The position numbers were made by a program, and so were the translations under genes. From CAZTKP01 sp964614215 (GTDB lineage Bacteria; UBP6; UBA1177), in the NCBI GenBank assembly GCA_964614215.1, contig CAZTKP010000078.1, positions 1-12,022 of the forward strand: 12,022 nt of DNA, read 5' to 3'. Position 1 is the stretch's first letter; each line of letters starts with the position of its first letter. Under the pieces are notes generated by a model that did not search any database, had not been told where the DNA came from, and saw only the letters and a program-made list of their open reading frames with translations. Shown here piece after piece: positions 1 through 7,853 of the stretch.

Positions 1-48
1 ATTACCCAACTGATTACCCAACTGATTACCCAACTGATTACCCAACTC
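1..48. repeat. 12-bp in-frame tandem repeat (QLGN codons)
   Basis: Four head-to-tail units of ATTACCCAACTG are visible; the fourth ends in C instead of G. On the minus strand they read CAG TTG GGT AAT, giving Q-L-G-N. The array may continue beyond the window edge. Because the unit is a multiple of three, copy-number change would lengthen or shorten the linker without breaking the frame. Confidence 0.95.
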
Positions 49-1158
49 TTCAGGTACAATATTTTTAAATATTTCAACAGCAAAGCCACCGAACCGCTCT
101 TCAAAAACTGGACGAGGAAAATCATATTTATCACAAGCTTCAGTAATTTTCTCCACTCCGCGACCCCAGGAATCTATGTATCCAGCTTTGTAGCATATAT
201 CCGCAATCAGCGGATTGCGGGGAAAAGACTCGTGAGTCTGAAAAAGTTTTTCGATTGTTAATTCAGCAGGCAAAGCTCCTGCGTTCCACATTGAAATTCT
301 GTCGTCCATCACTTTCAACTGAGTCATGCTACCCATGTAATTTCGATGCACCAGTGCATTGAGCAACATCTCTCGCAGAGCCGGAACAGGATATTCCAGT
401 TCCTCAATTCTGCGAAGTCCCTCAAAACGAACCGGTTTTATTAGAAACTTCTTTTCAAGTTGCTCCATCACATCACGGAGCATTTGGAATAAATTACCTT
501 CACAGACTTCCTGAAAACGCATATCAACAACGCTTTCACCAAAACGACCTATTTTGACAAAAAGGTTAGGAAAAAATTCTCCAGGGTCTTTTCCAAACAA
601 AACCAAAGCTGCATTTGTCAAGCCATCCCGTGTAAATAGACGCAGTTTTTTTAGCAATTCCTCTGTTGAAAGATCTGAAGTGTCCGGCAAACGACCTGCA
701 GTAACTGCCTCTTTTTTAAAAAGATCTACCGTTTTTTCATCTATATCATCAAGTGTTGCTTTATTCTGGATCATACGATCCCATGTCATTCCCATTTTCT
801 TCAAAAGAAAATCATTCAGTGCAACCCCTTTCAACTCCTGTTTCACACTTCCCGAACGCCAGTAATAGGAACCTCGCAAAGAAATTGGAACCGTTGAAGG
901 CTTAACAACAATTTCCAGAAATTCTTTACCGTCATTTTCAAGCAGATTTATATCAGGCATCAATCCCAGAAGATCACGAATCTTGTTCGGCAGATCTTCC
1001 AGAAGTTTTTTTGCATTTTTCAATCCTACAGATTTACCCGAATCATTCTTTCCAATATAGATCTTTCCACCCTGAGCGTTAGCAAAACCGCAAATCCATT
1101 TCAGATATTCGTCGTGCCAACTCTCTTTCCATTCTATGTTCTGAGATTCTCTGATCAT
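1..1158 (-). CDS. AlbA_2 (Schlafen-like) DNA-binding / GHKL ATP-binding protein, partial at C-terminus
   Basis: The reading frame is open for 386 codons from ATG at 1158 to the window edge, so the C-terminus is missing. The N-terminus (about 1-120) has the AlbA_2/Schlafen pattern: an acidic/aromatic start (IEWKESW), then FANAQGG and KIYIG near residues 25-36, and a YYWRSGS element near 98-104. The later part resembles the ATPase half of RecG-like regulators: a GHKL-type N-box around E263/N267 (NALVHRN) and WGRG at 331-334. The visible end is a repeated QLGN tetrapeptide; in this family such repeats usually sit just before a terminal winged-helix segment, which would lie outside the window. 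Such proteins are annotated as ATP-binding proteins or putative transcriptional regulators and often occur inside type I restriction loci; their biochemical role is poorly defined. An AGGTGGT ribosome site lies just upstream, and the gene starts 12 nt after the RhuM-HsdS hybrid, so the two are probably co-transcribed. Confidence 0.85.
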   Translation of the reverse strand, partial: MIRESQNIEWKESWHDEYLKWICGFANAQGGKIYIGKNDSGKSVGLKNAKKLLEDLPNKIRDLLGLMPDINLLENDGKEFLEIVVKPSTVPISLRGSYYWRSGSVKQELKGVALNDFLLKKMGMTWDRMIQNKATLDDIDEKTVDLFKKEAVTAGRLPDTSDLSTEELLKKLRLFTRDGLTNAALVLFGKDPGEFFPNLFVKIGRFGESVVDMRFQEVCEGNLFQMLRDVMEQLEKKFLIKPVRFEGLRRIEELEYPVPALREMLLNALVHRNYMGSMTQLKVMDDRISMWNAGALPAELTIEKLFQTHESFPRNPLIADICYKAGYIDSWGRGVEKITEACDKYDFPRPVFEERFGGFAVEIFKNIVPEELGNQLGNQLGNQLGN

Positions 1159-1170
1159 TCATACCACCTG

Positions 1171-1590
1171 TTAATCACCAAACTTAACTCTCCATTCCCC
1201 TGTCAGCAATTTCTGCATGAGTCCTTTTTTCTGGGTTTTATATTGTTCTGATAGTTTTTTCAGGAGGTTTATTTCATCTTGGATGCTTTTTACACGATAA
1301 CCAACTGAAATTATCATGTCGAGGTTGTAAAAATCCATCAAACGCTTAACATTCCGAGTTCCTTCCTTTCGAACTGTCAAGTATTTCTTGACGGTTGCCT
1401 CAGAGGTTAACTCCCCTTCTTCATAGATATTTTGAATATGCAGACTTACATTCTGCTTAGTTGTCTGAAAAAGGTCTGCCATCATCTGCTGTGTCAACCA
1501 TAAATTTTCATCTTCCAGACGGACCTCTATCTTTATCTGCCCATCATCGGTTTTATAAATGATCAACTCATTTTCCAGATTGTTTATCAT
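1171..1590 (-). pseudogene. RhuM (N-terminal) - HsdS (C-terminal tail) hybrid, likely deletion remnant
   Basis: This 139-residue frame appears to join two unrelated families. Residues 1 to about 102 match the start of the RhuM family (PF13310 type): an IYKTDDGQIKIEV start, LWLTQQMMADLFQTT, the EGTRNVKR segment and YNLDMIISVGYRVKS. A normal RhuM protein continues for roughly 200 more residues. Here the sequence switches at about residue 102-105 to an HsdS-like ending, with a coiled stretch (EINLLKKLSEQYKTQKK) and then GLMQKLLTGEWRVK, the typical last segment of type I restriction specificity subunits. The frame stays open across the junction. It has a promoter and a good AAGGAG ribosome site 8 nt before ATG, so a small protein may still be made. 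I infer an internal deletion between rhuM and hsdS; the product should lack DNA target recognition domains. Family assignments rest on recognised motifs, not a search. Confidence 0.75.
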
Positions 1591-1632
1591 CTTTCGATCT
1601 CCTTCAACTTCTCAACAAGGCCAACTCTGAGA

Positions 1633-1660
1633 ATCATAATTAATATTTCAAATTTGACAA
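1633..1660 (-). promoter_or_regulatory. sigma70-like promoter for the RhuM-HsdS / AlbA_2 pair
   Basis: On the minus strand, TTGTCA (1655-1660) and TATGAT (1633-1638) are separated by 16 nt; each hexamer matches consensus at 5 of 6 positions. Transcription would start near 1626, leaving a leader of about 36 nt before ATG at 1590. A perfect 10-bp palindrome, TCAAATTTGA (1648-1657), overlaps the -35 element and spacer and could be an operator. The 105-bp gap between this gene and the upstream operon contains no other gene and no convincing terminator. Confidence 0.5.
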
Positions 1661-1695
1661 TTTTTAACCGAATCAAAAATACGAATCTTTTTGTA

Positions 1696-3459
1696 TTATC
1701 CGTCGAACTGCTTTTTCGCGATAGTGCGTTTTACTTCCTTTTCGATCTCTTCACGTTTTTCCACGAAGATATCGTAAATTTCCTTATCGATCTTTCCTGC
1801 CTTGACATCGAATTCAATTATTGAAAGGGCTTTTTCGGCCGGCATCGCCTTTTTATAGGGACGGTCCTTTGCGGTCAGCGCATCATAGATATCAACTATC
1901 ATCATGACCCTTTCGGTCACACCGAGTTTAGCGGCATCCTTTCCGCAGGGATAACCGGTCCCGTCAAGTTTTTCATGGTGAGACGAGGCAATTCTCGGAA
2001 CATCTCTGAGTTCATACGGCCAGTCCATTGCACTGAGCAGTTCATAACTGTATTTAACATGACGTTCCATATCCGCCCGCTCATCAGGATCAAGCGTTCC
2101 TTTTACTATTTTCAGATGTTTCGCCTCTTCTTCCAGAAGTAACGGGATCTCTTCGCCATCAATATTAAAAACTATCTTTTCTGCTTTGAGCACCAGTTCT
2201 TTCTCTTCATCACTATGCGGTCTGGGAATGTTGAGTTCGTCAATCTTTTCAAGCAGTTGTTTCACAACATTAAGGTTCGGACCATCCTTGGCTACAGCAA
2301 TAATATACTTAAAACGCCACTTCATTGTTTCAACAATTTCGGGATAGAGCCTGGACTGTTTCATCAGTATCTTCTCTCTGACACCGACCTTTCCGAAATC
2401 ATGAAGAAGTGCAGCAATTTCAGCTGTTCTGTACGTAGACCTGTCAAAGGTGTAACGATCTTTGAAATCATTATGTTTTGAAAGTTTTTTCAGCAAGGCG
2501 ACAGTGTATGCGGCAACTCTGAGACTGTGACCTTTTGTCGCGGGGTCCCTCTGTTCAATAGCCTTGACAGACGAAACTATCATATTGTTGAGCAGTGTTT
2601 CTGTCTCGACAAGAAGGTTGTTGTTCTGAACAGAAACTGCCGCAAGAGTGGAGAGACTTTTCAGAACCATTTCATCGAATTTTCCAAAAGGGACCGGGTC
2701 TTTTTCTGTCTCTTTTTTCTTATTTATCAGCTGAACAGCACCGACAATATCTCCATCTGCCGTTTTCATAGGAACAGTTATTATGGAAACTGTCCTGTAG
2801 TTCATTTTTTTATCTATGGCATCGTTGAAATGATACTTCGCATTTTTAGGAATGTTGTATGCATCACCGATATTGAGAACTTTGCCCGTGTAACAGACAT
2901 AACCCACAAGACTTTCACGGTTAAAGGGAACTTCTTTTTTCTCAATGAGCTTTGAATCAAAAAGACTGTTCTGGGACGAAACGAAGAATATCTTCTGTTT
3001 ATCTTCACTCATCAGGTAAAGAGTTCCGGCCTCAGCTCCTGTTGACTTTCTCAGGTATGTGAGGATCGAGTTATAGAGACTTCCCGGATCCTTTTCAACT
3101 GTAAGGCTGATACCGATCTGAAGATTGTCAATGATCCTGTTGTAGTAATCAAGGTTCAGTTTAAGAAGAGTAACTATCGAAAGCACTGAAAACGGTGTAA
3201 TTTTTTCTCCGTTGATCCTGAAGATCGAATGGCTTATCTGTTCAAAAACATCGTCGAAACAGACGATTACTGTAAATGCACTCTTTTTTACAGGCTCCAG
3301 AGTGGGTTTGTAATCCCATTCGTAGATAAACAGAATGAATTGCCCTTCCACTTTGCTGACGATCTTCTTCAGTTCTCCCGGATCATCATAGACAACTACT
3401 CTGCAATCGGGGATCTCACTTATTTTCAGATATGACGGAAGGATCACAACATCTTTCAA
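1696..3459 (-). CDS. GAF and HD-GYP domain protein (probable cyclic-di-nucleotide phosphodiesterase)
   Basis: The 587-residue protein has no membrane segment or signal peptide that I can see and should be cytoplasmic. Residues 1-110 form an unrecognised alpha/beta-looking region. Residues about 117-280 look like a GAF sensor domain (GTLYLM, ESLVGYVCYTGK, VPMKTADGDIVGAVQLINKK). Residues about 290-570 are an HD-GYP domain with intact metal-ligand and signature residues: H311, H353-D354 in HDFGK, H467, H494-H495, D499 in HHEKLDGTGYP (494-504), and D523. Active HD-GYP proteins hydrolyse cyclic di-GMP, some cyclic GMP-AMP. The spacing from HD to the next histidine is 114 residues against about 30 in compact members, so about 85 residues are inserted around 368-452. 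The start is TTG at 3459, chosen because AAGGAGAG lies 4 nt upstream; it begins 1 nt after the plsB stop. It is the last gene of a four-gene operon. Confidence 0.88.
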   Translation of the reverse strand: MKDVVILPSYLKISEIPDCRVVVYDDPGELKKIVSKVEGQFILFIYEWDYKPTLEPVKKSAFTVIVCFDDVFEQISHSIFRINGEKITPFSVLSIVTLLKLNLDYYNRIIDNLQIGISLTVEKDPGSLYNSILTYLRKSTGAEAGTLYLMSEDKQKIFFVSSQNSLFDSKLIEKKEVPFNRESLVGYVCYTGKVLNIGDAYNIPKNAKYHFNDAIDKKMNYRTVSIITVPMKTADGDIVGAVQLINKKKETEKDPVPFGKFDEMVLKSLSTLAAVSVQNNNLLVETETLLNNMIVSSVKAIEQRDPATKGHSLRVAAYTVALLKKLSKHNDFKDRYTFDRSTYRTAEIAALLHDFGKVGVREKILMKQSRLYPEIVETMKWRFKYIIAVAKDGPNLNVVKQLLEKIDELNIPRPHSDEEKELVLKAEKIVFNIDGEEIPLLLEEEAKHLKIVKGTLDPDERADMERHVKYSYELLSAMDWPYELRDVPRIASSHHEKLDGTGYPCGKDAAKLGVTERVMMIVDIYDALTAKDRPYKKAMPAEKALSIIEFDVKAGKIDKEIYDIFVEKREEIEKEVKRTIAKKQFDG

Positions 3460-3460
3460 T

Positions 3461-5701
3461 CTACTCTCCTTTTAAAAATGAAATAACATCAAAAATCTGC
3501 TCTGATATAATCATTTCCTTTCTGTTGAAAGCACTTAGATTATTCAACAAAACATTCTTTTTCTCAAGAAAAAACAGAATTTCGTAAATTTCATCAGCGG
3601 TTACAGTTTCAAATTCCTTAAGGACAGCAGGGTGAATCTTTTTTACGAGTGACGAATAGGAGTTCTCCTTCTTCAGCTCCTGTTCAGAGAGAATCGAAAA
3701 AACCTTTCCAAGAACCATGAAACGTTGAAGAAAAAATTTGCCGGCAAGGTCTCTGAACCAGTCGGGGGTTTTGTCATCGATGAGCACTTCCGGTCTGGGG
3801 GAGGCACTATTAAAACCCATGATGACCGTTTCAAGATAATCACAGACGAACAGAGATGAGGATCGATCCTTGATCGTTTCACAGAAAAACGGAGCAAAGG
3901 CAAAGGCAATTGAGTTTTTGTAGTAAGAGAACTCGGCAACCGCCTTTTTATCCAGAGAATACCTATCCTTTTCATCTCCCGTCCGAACAACGTCTCCTTT
4001 TTTTATCAACTTTATCAACAGCTTAGACACATTTATCTCAACCCTTTCAAAAGAGCGGGCAACCTTGATATATTTAAGGCTATCAAGCTTTAAAGCGCAG
4101 TACTTCATCCTTTCAGCAAGTTCCTTGCGGCTGAGATCGTTAAAACTTAGGAACATCGTTGAAAAAAGAGATGAAAAAGAGATAACGGTGGCCTTTTCCT
4201 GAGCTTCGGCAACACGCAGGGCTGTTTCAAGCGTGTATTTACTGCTCAGATAAACAGGTCTTGCAAACCGGATATAGGCGGGCCCGTAGTTTACATGCAT
4301 TATCTTCTTGAATCTTCTGTAAAAATTCTTCTTTTCAGGAACCTTCTCTCCTTTACGTTCAGTCTGATATTCCTCTATTTCCTTGAGTTTTTCATAAGTT
4401 ATCGAAACGGGGACCACGTAGAGCTTTTTCCCTGTCTCCTTACCGATCTGTGACAGCATTTTCAGCATTCCTGTTCTCGGAGATCTGACCGTTCCGCTTC
4501 TTGAACGCCCACCCTCAATAAAGAACTCGATGTTGTATCCCGCCTTGACAACATTTTTAAGATAGCTCTTAAAAACTTTCTGATAAAAACGGTCATCTTT
4601 CATCTTTCTGCGGATAAAAAAAGCTCCCATTCTTCTAAGTATCGGTGCAAGCGGGAAAAAGTTCAGATTGTCTCCTGCAGCAACAAGAGGAACAGTAACT
4701 TTCTGCCAGTAGAGAATATAGTTCAGGATAAGATAATCGAAGTAGCTTCTGTGAGTGGGAACCAGCAGAATGTTCGTATCGGGAGTTGCACACAGTTTTC
4801 TCAGGTAGTCGACTTCCTCCTGATCAAAATAAAACTGTGTAAAAAGAGACTTCAGCAACTTTCCGGTAAGATTGGTGTAGACCTCTGCTTTCACCGAGCT
4901 GTACCTAGTCGCCATTTTCCCAATTATTTTAAGAGCTTTTCTCCTTTCCTTCGGTGTTCTCAGACTCAGTTCCAGAAGGCTGTCGTTCTTAAGATCAAGC
5001 CAGCTTTTCAAAGAAGCCCCCACAACGTTCTTTCTGCTGTCCTCCATGGTTTTATAGAGTTTTTTAACAAAACTCTTCTTGGCCTTAAAAACTGTGCTTT
5101 TTACCGGATAACCTATTCTCAGCGTCAGCTTTCTACGCTTAATTATCAGCATCAGGACTTCCCAGAATGTAGACCACAGGTTGTACTGTCCGACAAAAGG
5201 CTGCATCCACTTCCAGCGGCTTTTTTCACCCAACTCCTTGTTCCACATGGTAATAACAGGAACGATCTTTATTTCTCTGCCGCTCAGTTTTTCATGGATA
5301 TGGGAAAAACAAGGGTTGTCTATAAGTTCCTCGGGACTGTCAACAGGGAGATAGACGCATTTTACAGGATTTTTCAGCAGCATACTGCTCTTGAGTATCA
5401 TCGTAAAAGTTGAGACCAGATGCTTCAACGGTCTGAAAAAGACATTTTTTGAACCAAAAGAATGTGTCGGAAGTTCGTAACCTCTTTCTATCAGCAGTCC
5501 ACCGAAAAGAAACTGCTCGATCCTGCTTTTTCTACCTGAAAGATAGATCGTGATAACTCCTTTTTCCGTTTCTTCAAGAGAGGCGGGTTCCGGAATTTCA
5601 AGGTTCGCTTTTTTTATCAGATAACTATAGAACTTCCTGTGCAGAATATTGGCAAACTTCTTTGAGAACTTTCTGAAAAAGAAGTAGCGCTCAACGTTCA
5701 T
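3461..5701 (-). CDS. plsB: glycerol-3-phosphate acyltransferase, PlsB type
   Basis: The enzyme transfers a fatty acyl group to sn-glycerol 3-phosphate to make lysophosphatidic acid, the first step of phospholipid synthesis, at the inner face of the cytoplasmic membrane. All four acyltransferase blocks are visible: catalytic HRSYFD at 317-322 (H317, D322), GAFFIRR at 359-365, FIEGGRSRSG at 394-403, and VPVSITYE at 430-437. The flanking stretch AAGDNLNFFPLAPILRRMG also matches the PlsB pattern. At 746 residues it is somewhat shorter than the E. coli enzyme (about 807) but has the same plan of a long N-terminal domain, the acyltransferase core and a helical C-terminus. ATG at 5701 starts 2 nt after the stop of the phosphorylase gene. 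The ribosome site is weak (GGATGA), so translation probably depends on coupling. Presence of PlsB favours a Gram-negative-type host. Confidence 0.92.
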   Translation of the reverse strand: MNVERYFFFRKFSKKFANILHRKFYSYLIKKANLEIPEPASLEETEKGVITIYLSGRKSRIEQFLFGGLLIERGYELPTHSFGSKNVFFRPLKHLVSTFTMILKSSMLLKNPVKCVYLPVDSPEELIDNPCFSHIHEKLSGREIKIVPVITMWNKELGEKSRWKWMQPFVGQYNLWSTFWEVLMLIIKRRKLTLRIGYPVKSTVFKAKKSFVKKLYKTMEDSRKNVVGASLKSWLDLKNDSLLELSLRTPKERRKALKIIGKMATRYSSVKAEVYTNLTGKLLKSLFTQFYFDQEEVDYLRKLCATPDTNILLVPTHRSYFDYLILNYILYWQKVTVPLVAAGDNLNFFPLAPILRRMGAFFIRRKMKDDRFYQKVFKSYLKNVVKAGYNIEFFIEGGRSRSGTVRSPRTGMLKMLSQIGKETGKKLYVVPVSITYEKLKEIEEYQTERKGEKVPEKKNFYRRFKKIMHVNYGPAYIRFARPVYLSSKYTLETALRVAEAQEKATVISFSSLFSTMFLSFNDLSRKELAERMKYCALKLDSLKYIKVARSFERVEINVSKLLIKLIKKGDVVRTGDEKDRYSLDKKAVAEFSYYKNSIAFAFAPFFCETIKDRSSSLFVCDYLETVIMGFNSASPRPEVLIDDKTPDWFRDLAGKFFLQRFMVLGKVFSILSEQELKKENSYSSLVKKIHPAVLKEFETVTADEIYEILFFLEKKNVLLNNLSAFNRKEMIISEQIFDVISFLKGE
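3464..3471 (-). promoter_or_regulatory. ribosome binding site fixing a TTG start
   Basis: AAGGAGAG on the minus strand lies inside the last codons of plsB, with its AGGAG core 6 nt before the TTG at 3459. The nearby ATG at 3452 is in a different frame, and the next in-frame ATG falls inside the GAF domain, so TTG is the only sensible start. The layout suggests translation coupled to plsB. Confidence 0.75.
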
Positions 5702-5703
5702 TT

Positions 5704-7005
5704 CTACATTTCATCCAGAATAAGTGGCTGAATTTCTTTAGATTCTCCTATCATCACAGCTTCTTTGAGATACTCATCGGCATTGACAAGCTTTGCTTCA
5801 TCGTTGTAGTGAATAGTGTAGAGGATCTCTCCCTTTTCCACCCTTTCGCCAACTTTTTTATTGAGAACAAATCCAACTCCCGGATCTATATCATCCTCTT
5901 TTCTCAACCTGCCTCCGCCTAACTGAACAAGTGCTTTACCGAAACGGAGTGCATCAATGGAACTAATATATCCGCTCTCATTTGAAATGATCTGCTTTCT
6001 GTGCCCTGAGCCGGGAAGAAGAGAAGCGTTGTCGATGGAACGCGGATCTCCGCCCTGCATTTCAACTGTTCTCTTAAACTTCTCTATCGCCTTTCCGCTT
6101 TTTAGAACTTCAATCGCCTTTTTCTCAGCTTCTTCAACACTTTCAGCCATATTGAAAGATACCATAAGCCTTGCAGCCATCCTCACTGTAAGTTCAGTAA
6201 CCTGCGGAACATAGATACCTTTCATCACGCTTATCGATTCAATAATTTCAAGCGAATTTCCGACAGTATAACCGAGAGGCTCGTTCATATTTGTAAAGAG
6301 AATATCCACCTTTTTTGAAAATCTTTCACCGATCGCCTTCATCGTTTCAGCAAGATCTTTCGCATTTTCAAAAGTTTTCATAAAAGCACCGTTTCCGACT
6401 TTAATATCAAGAATAAGTCCCTGAATTCCTTCGGCAAGTTTCTTGCTCATTATTGAAGACGCGATTAGCGGAATTGATTCGACTGTTGCTGTTACATCAC
6501 GGAGTGCATAGAGTTTTTTATCAAGCGGTGCAATGCTGGGTGTCTGACCGATAAGCGAAATTCCTATCTCTCTCACCATCTGACAGAACTTCTCATTTCC
6601 GATGTTTACGGAAAAACCGGGAATTGATTCAAGTTTGTCAAGTGTCCCGCCCGTATGTCCAAGACCGCGTCCGGAGATCATCGGTACTGAAAAACCAAGT
6701 TCAGCCAGAAGCGGAGCGAGAGGAATAGATATCTTGTCACCGACACCACCGGTAGAATGTTTGTCAACAACAGGGCCTTCGATATCTGAAAAATCAAGAA
6801 CTTCACCGCTGTAAAGCATTTTTTCGGCCCAGACTTTAAGTTCAGTGTCATTCATTTTATTAAAAAAGATCGCCATGAGCATAGCGGACATCTGATAATC
6901 TGAGAGAGAACCGTCAAGATAGCTGTCAAGGAAGTAGTTGATATCACTCTGCGAAAGCTCTTTTCCATCCCTTTTATCAGAAATTATATCGTAAAAAAGT
7001 CTCAT
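5704..7005 (-). CDS. deoA: pyrimidine-nucleoside phosphorylase / thymidine phosphorylase
   Basis: This enzyme splits thymidine, and in the broader Pdp type also uridine and deoxyuridine, with phosphate into base and (deoxy)ribose 1-phosphate. It acts in the cytoplasm in nucleoside salvage. Visible features are the glycine-rich phosphate site DKHSTGGVGDK (81-91), the family signature SGRGLGHTGGTLDKLESIPG (111-130), and base-binding residues R169, S184 and K188, equivalent to R171, S186 and K190 of E. coli thymidine phosphorylase. The C-terminal domain is complete. The length of 433 residues fits the Bacillus-type pyrimidine-nucleoside phosphorylase as well as DeoA; I cannot decide substrate breadth from sequence. 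The start ATG overlaps the upstream phosphatidyltransferase gene by 4 nt (ATGA), with GGAGGT just upstream. Nucleoside catabolism between two lipid genes is functionally odd. Confidence 0.93.
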   Translation of the reverse strand: MRLFYDIISDKRDGKELSQSDINYFLDSYLDGSLSDYQMSAMLMAIFFNKMNDTELKVWAEKMLYSGEVLDFSDIEGPVVDKHSTGGVGDKISIPLAPLLAELGFSVPMISGRGLGHTGGTLDKLESIPGFSVNIGNEKFCQMVREIGISLIGQTPSIAPLDKKLYALRDVTATVESIPLIASSIMSKKLAEGIQGLILDIKVGNGAFMKTFENAKDLAETMKAIGERFSKKVDILFTNMNEPLGYTVGNSLEIIESISVMKGIYVPQVTELTVRMAARLMVSFNMAESVEEAEKKAIEVLKSGKAIEKFKRTVEMQGGDPRSIDNASLLPGSGHRKQIISNESGYISSIDALRFGKALVQLGGGRLRKEDDIDPGVGFVLNKKVGERVEKGEILYTIHYNDEAKLVNADEYLKEAVMIGESKEIQPLILDEM

Positions 7006-7823
7006 TCGCCTACCTCCGCTTTCTGTTCCTGAAGAGCCTTGATCTCCTTTTCCTTTTTCCAGACCTTGAACATGAAAAGCACAGGGCCGACAACAAGCCC
7101 GAGCATCATGAAACCTGAATCAAAACGGGTGAATATCCACCATTTTTCCGTTACAAGAGCAACGGCTGCCCAGAAGAAAATATCAACTTCGTTAAAATAG
7201 AGAATTGAGAAAAAAGCTTTTCCGAGCCATTTTATCCAGTCTGTAAAACTTCTTTTGGGCGGCGGAGTCCATTCAAAACCTTTTTCTTTCTGTCTGATGT
7301 ATGTATCCATCTCGTTTTTATAGTACTTTTCGGATACTGAAAGTCCCAGAAGAACTTTCTCGCTCACCCATTTTGAATAACTTGTCACAAAGGCTCCACT
7401 TACACCGAGCAGAGGAATAACAAGGTCAAGAATATCGTTCGTAAAGTGATACCCGCGATAACCCATCGCCCAGAAAAGAAGGACAAGCATCACAGAATCG
7501 GTCGATTTATCCAGATAGTATCCGAATTCAGTACAGGTGTTTCTGAATCTTGCAACCGTTCCGTCCATATTATCCAGGATCAGCCCTAGGTTTACAAGGA
7601 TAGCACCGATCACTCCTCCCTGATACGACATGTCAAACGTGATGAACAGTATTCCCGCAAACTTTGTGAGAATGCTTGCTACGGTTATTCTGTTTGGGGT
7701 GACCCACTTTTTCTCAACAATAGGAAGAAGAAAAAGAATTGTCAGCGGTCTCGCACAGACCATGGCCCAGAAATCCTGTGACTGAAAGTTCCTCAGTCTC
7801 ATCCATCTATCTCTTAAGTTCAT
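7002..7823 (-). CDS. CDP-alcohol phosphatidyltransferase family membrane protein
   Basis: Members transfer a phosphatidyl (or other phosphoalcohol) group from a CDP-linked donor to a second alcohol, making phospholipids or related compounds in the cytoplasmic membrane. The complete signature D(x)2DG(x)2AR(x)8G(x)3D(x)3D is present, with D84, D87, G88, A91, R92, G101, D105 and D109, numbered from the chosen start. Several hydrophobic stretches flank it (about 45-85, 110-125, 130-150, 205-225, 235-252), and a lysine/glutamate-rich C-terminal tail follows. The acceptor alcohol (glycerol phosphate, inositol phosphate, serine or other) cannot be told. I chose ATG at 7823 (273 residues) because GGAGAT sits just upstream. 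A longer version from TTG at 7850 would begin at the predicted transcript start and has no ribosome site. First gene of the lipid/HD-GYP operon; its end overlaps the phosphorylase start by 4 nt. Confidence 0.88.
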   Translation of the reverse strand: MNLRDRWMRLRNFQSQDFWAMVCARPLTILFLLPIVEKKWVTPNRITVASILTKFAGILFITFDMSYQGGVIGAILVNLGLILDNMDGTVARFRNTCTEFGYYLDKSTDSVMLVLLFWAMGYRGYHFTNDILDLVIPLLGVSGAFVTSYSKWVSEKVLLGLSVSEKYYKNEMDTYIRQKEKGFEWTPPPKRSFTDWIKWLGKAFFSILYFNEVDIFFWAAVALVTEKWWIFTRFDSGFMMLGLVVGPVLFMFKVWKKEKEIKALQEQKAEVGE

Positions 7824-7827
7824 TACT

Positions 7828-7833
7828 ATCTCC
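7828..7833 (-). promoter_or_regulatory. ribosome binding site deciding the phosphatidyltransferase start
   Basis: GGAGAT on the minus strand, with its GGAG core 6 nt before ATG at 7823. It supports this start over the in-frame TTG at 7850. Confidence 0.65.
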
Positions 7834-7853
7834 GCGAAAATTAAAAACAATAT

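Noticed and set aside
554..865. 103-codon plus-strand frame
   Set aside because: Antisense to the AlbA_2 gene, which runs unbroken on the minus strand with family motifs.
1654..1682. Plus-strand promoter beginning TTGACA
   Set aside because: The matching -10 is poor and it would only give antisense RNA to the HD-GYP operon.
1670..1695. Terminator after the HD-GYP gene
   Set aside because: Only short A/T inverted matches (CAAAAA/TTTTTG) are present, with no GC stem; the operon may end by another mechanism or read through.
2527..2955. 142-codon plus-strand frame
   Set aside because: Antisense to the GAF/HD-GYP gene, with no motif or ribosome site.
4751..5413. 220-codon open frame on the plus strand
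   Set aside because: It lies wholly antisense to plsB, whose motifs are intact; no ribosome site or recognisable domain.
7824..7850. N-terminal extension of the phosphatidyltransferase from TTG at 7850
   Set aside because: The TTG lies at the predicted transcription start and has no ribosome site; ATG at 7823 has GGAGAT.
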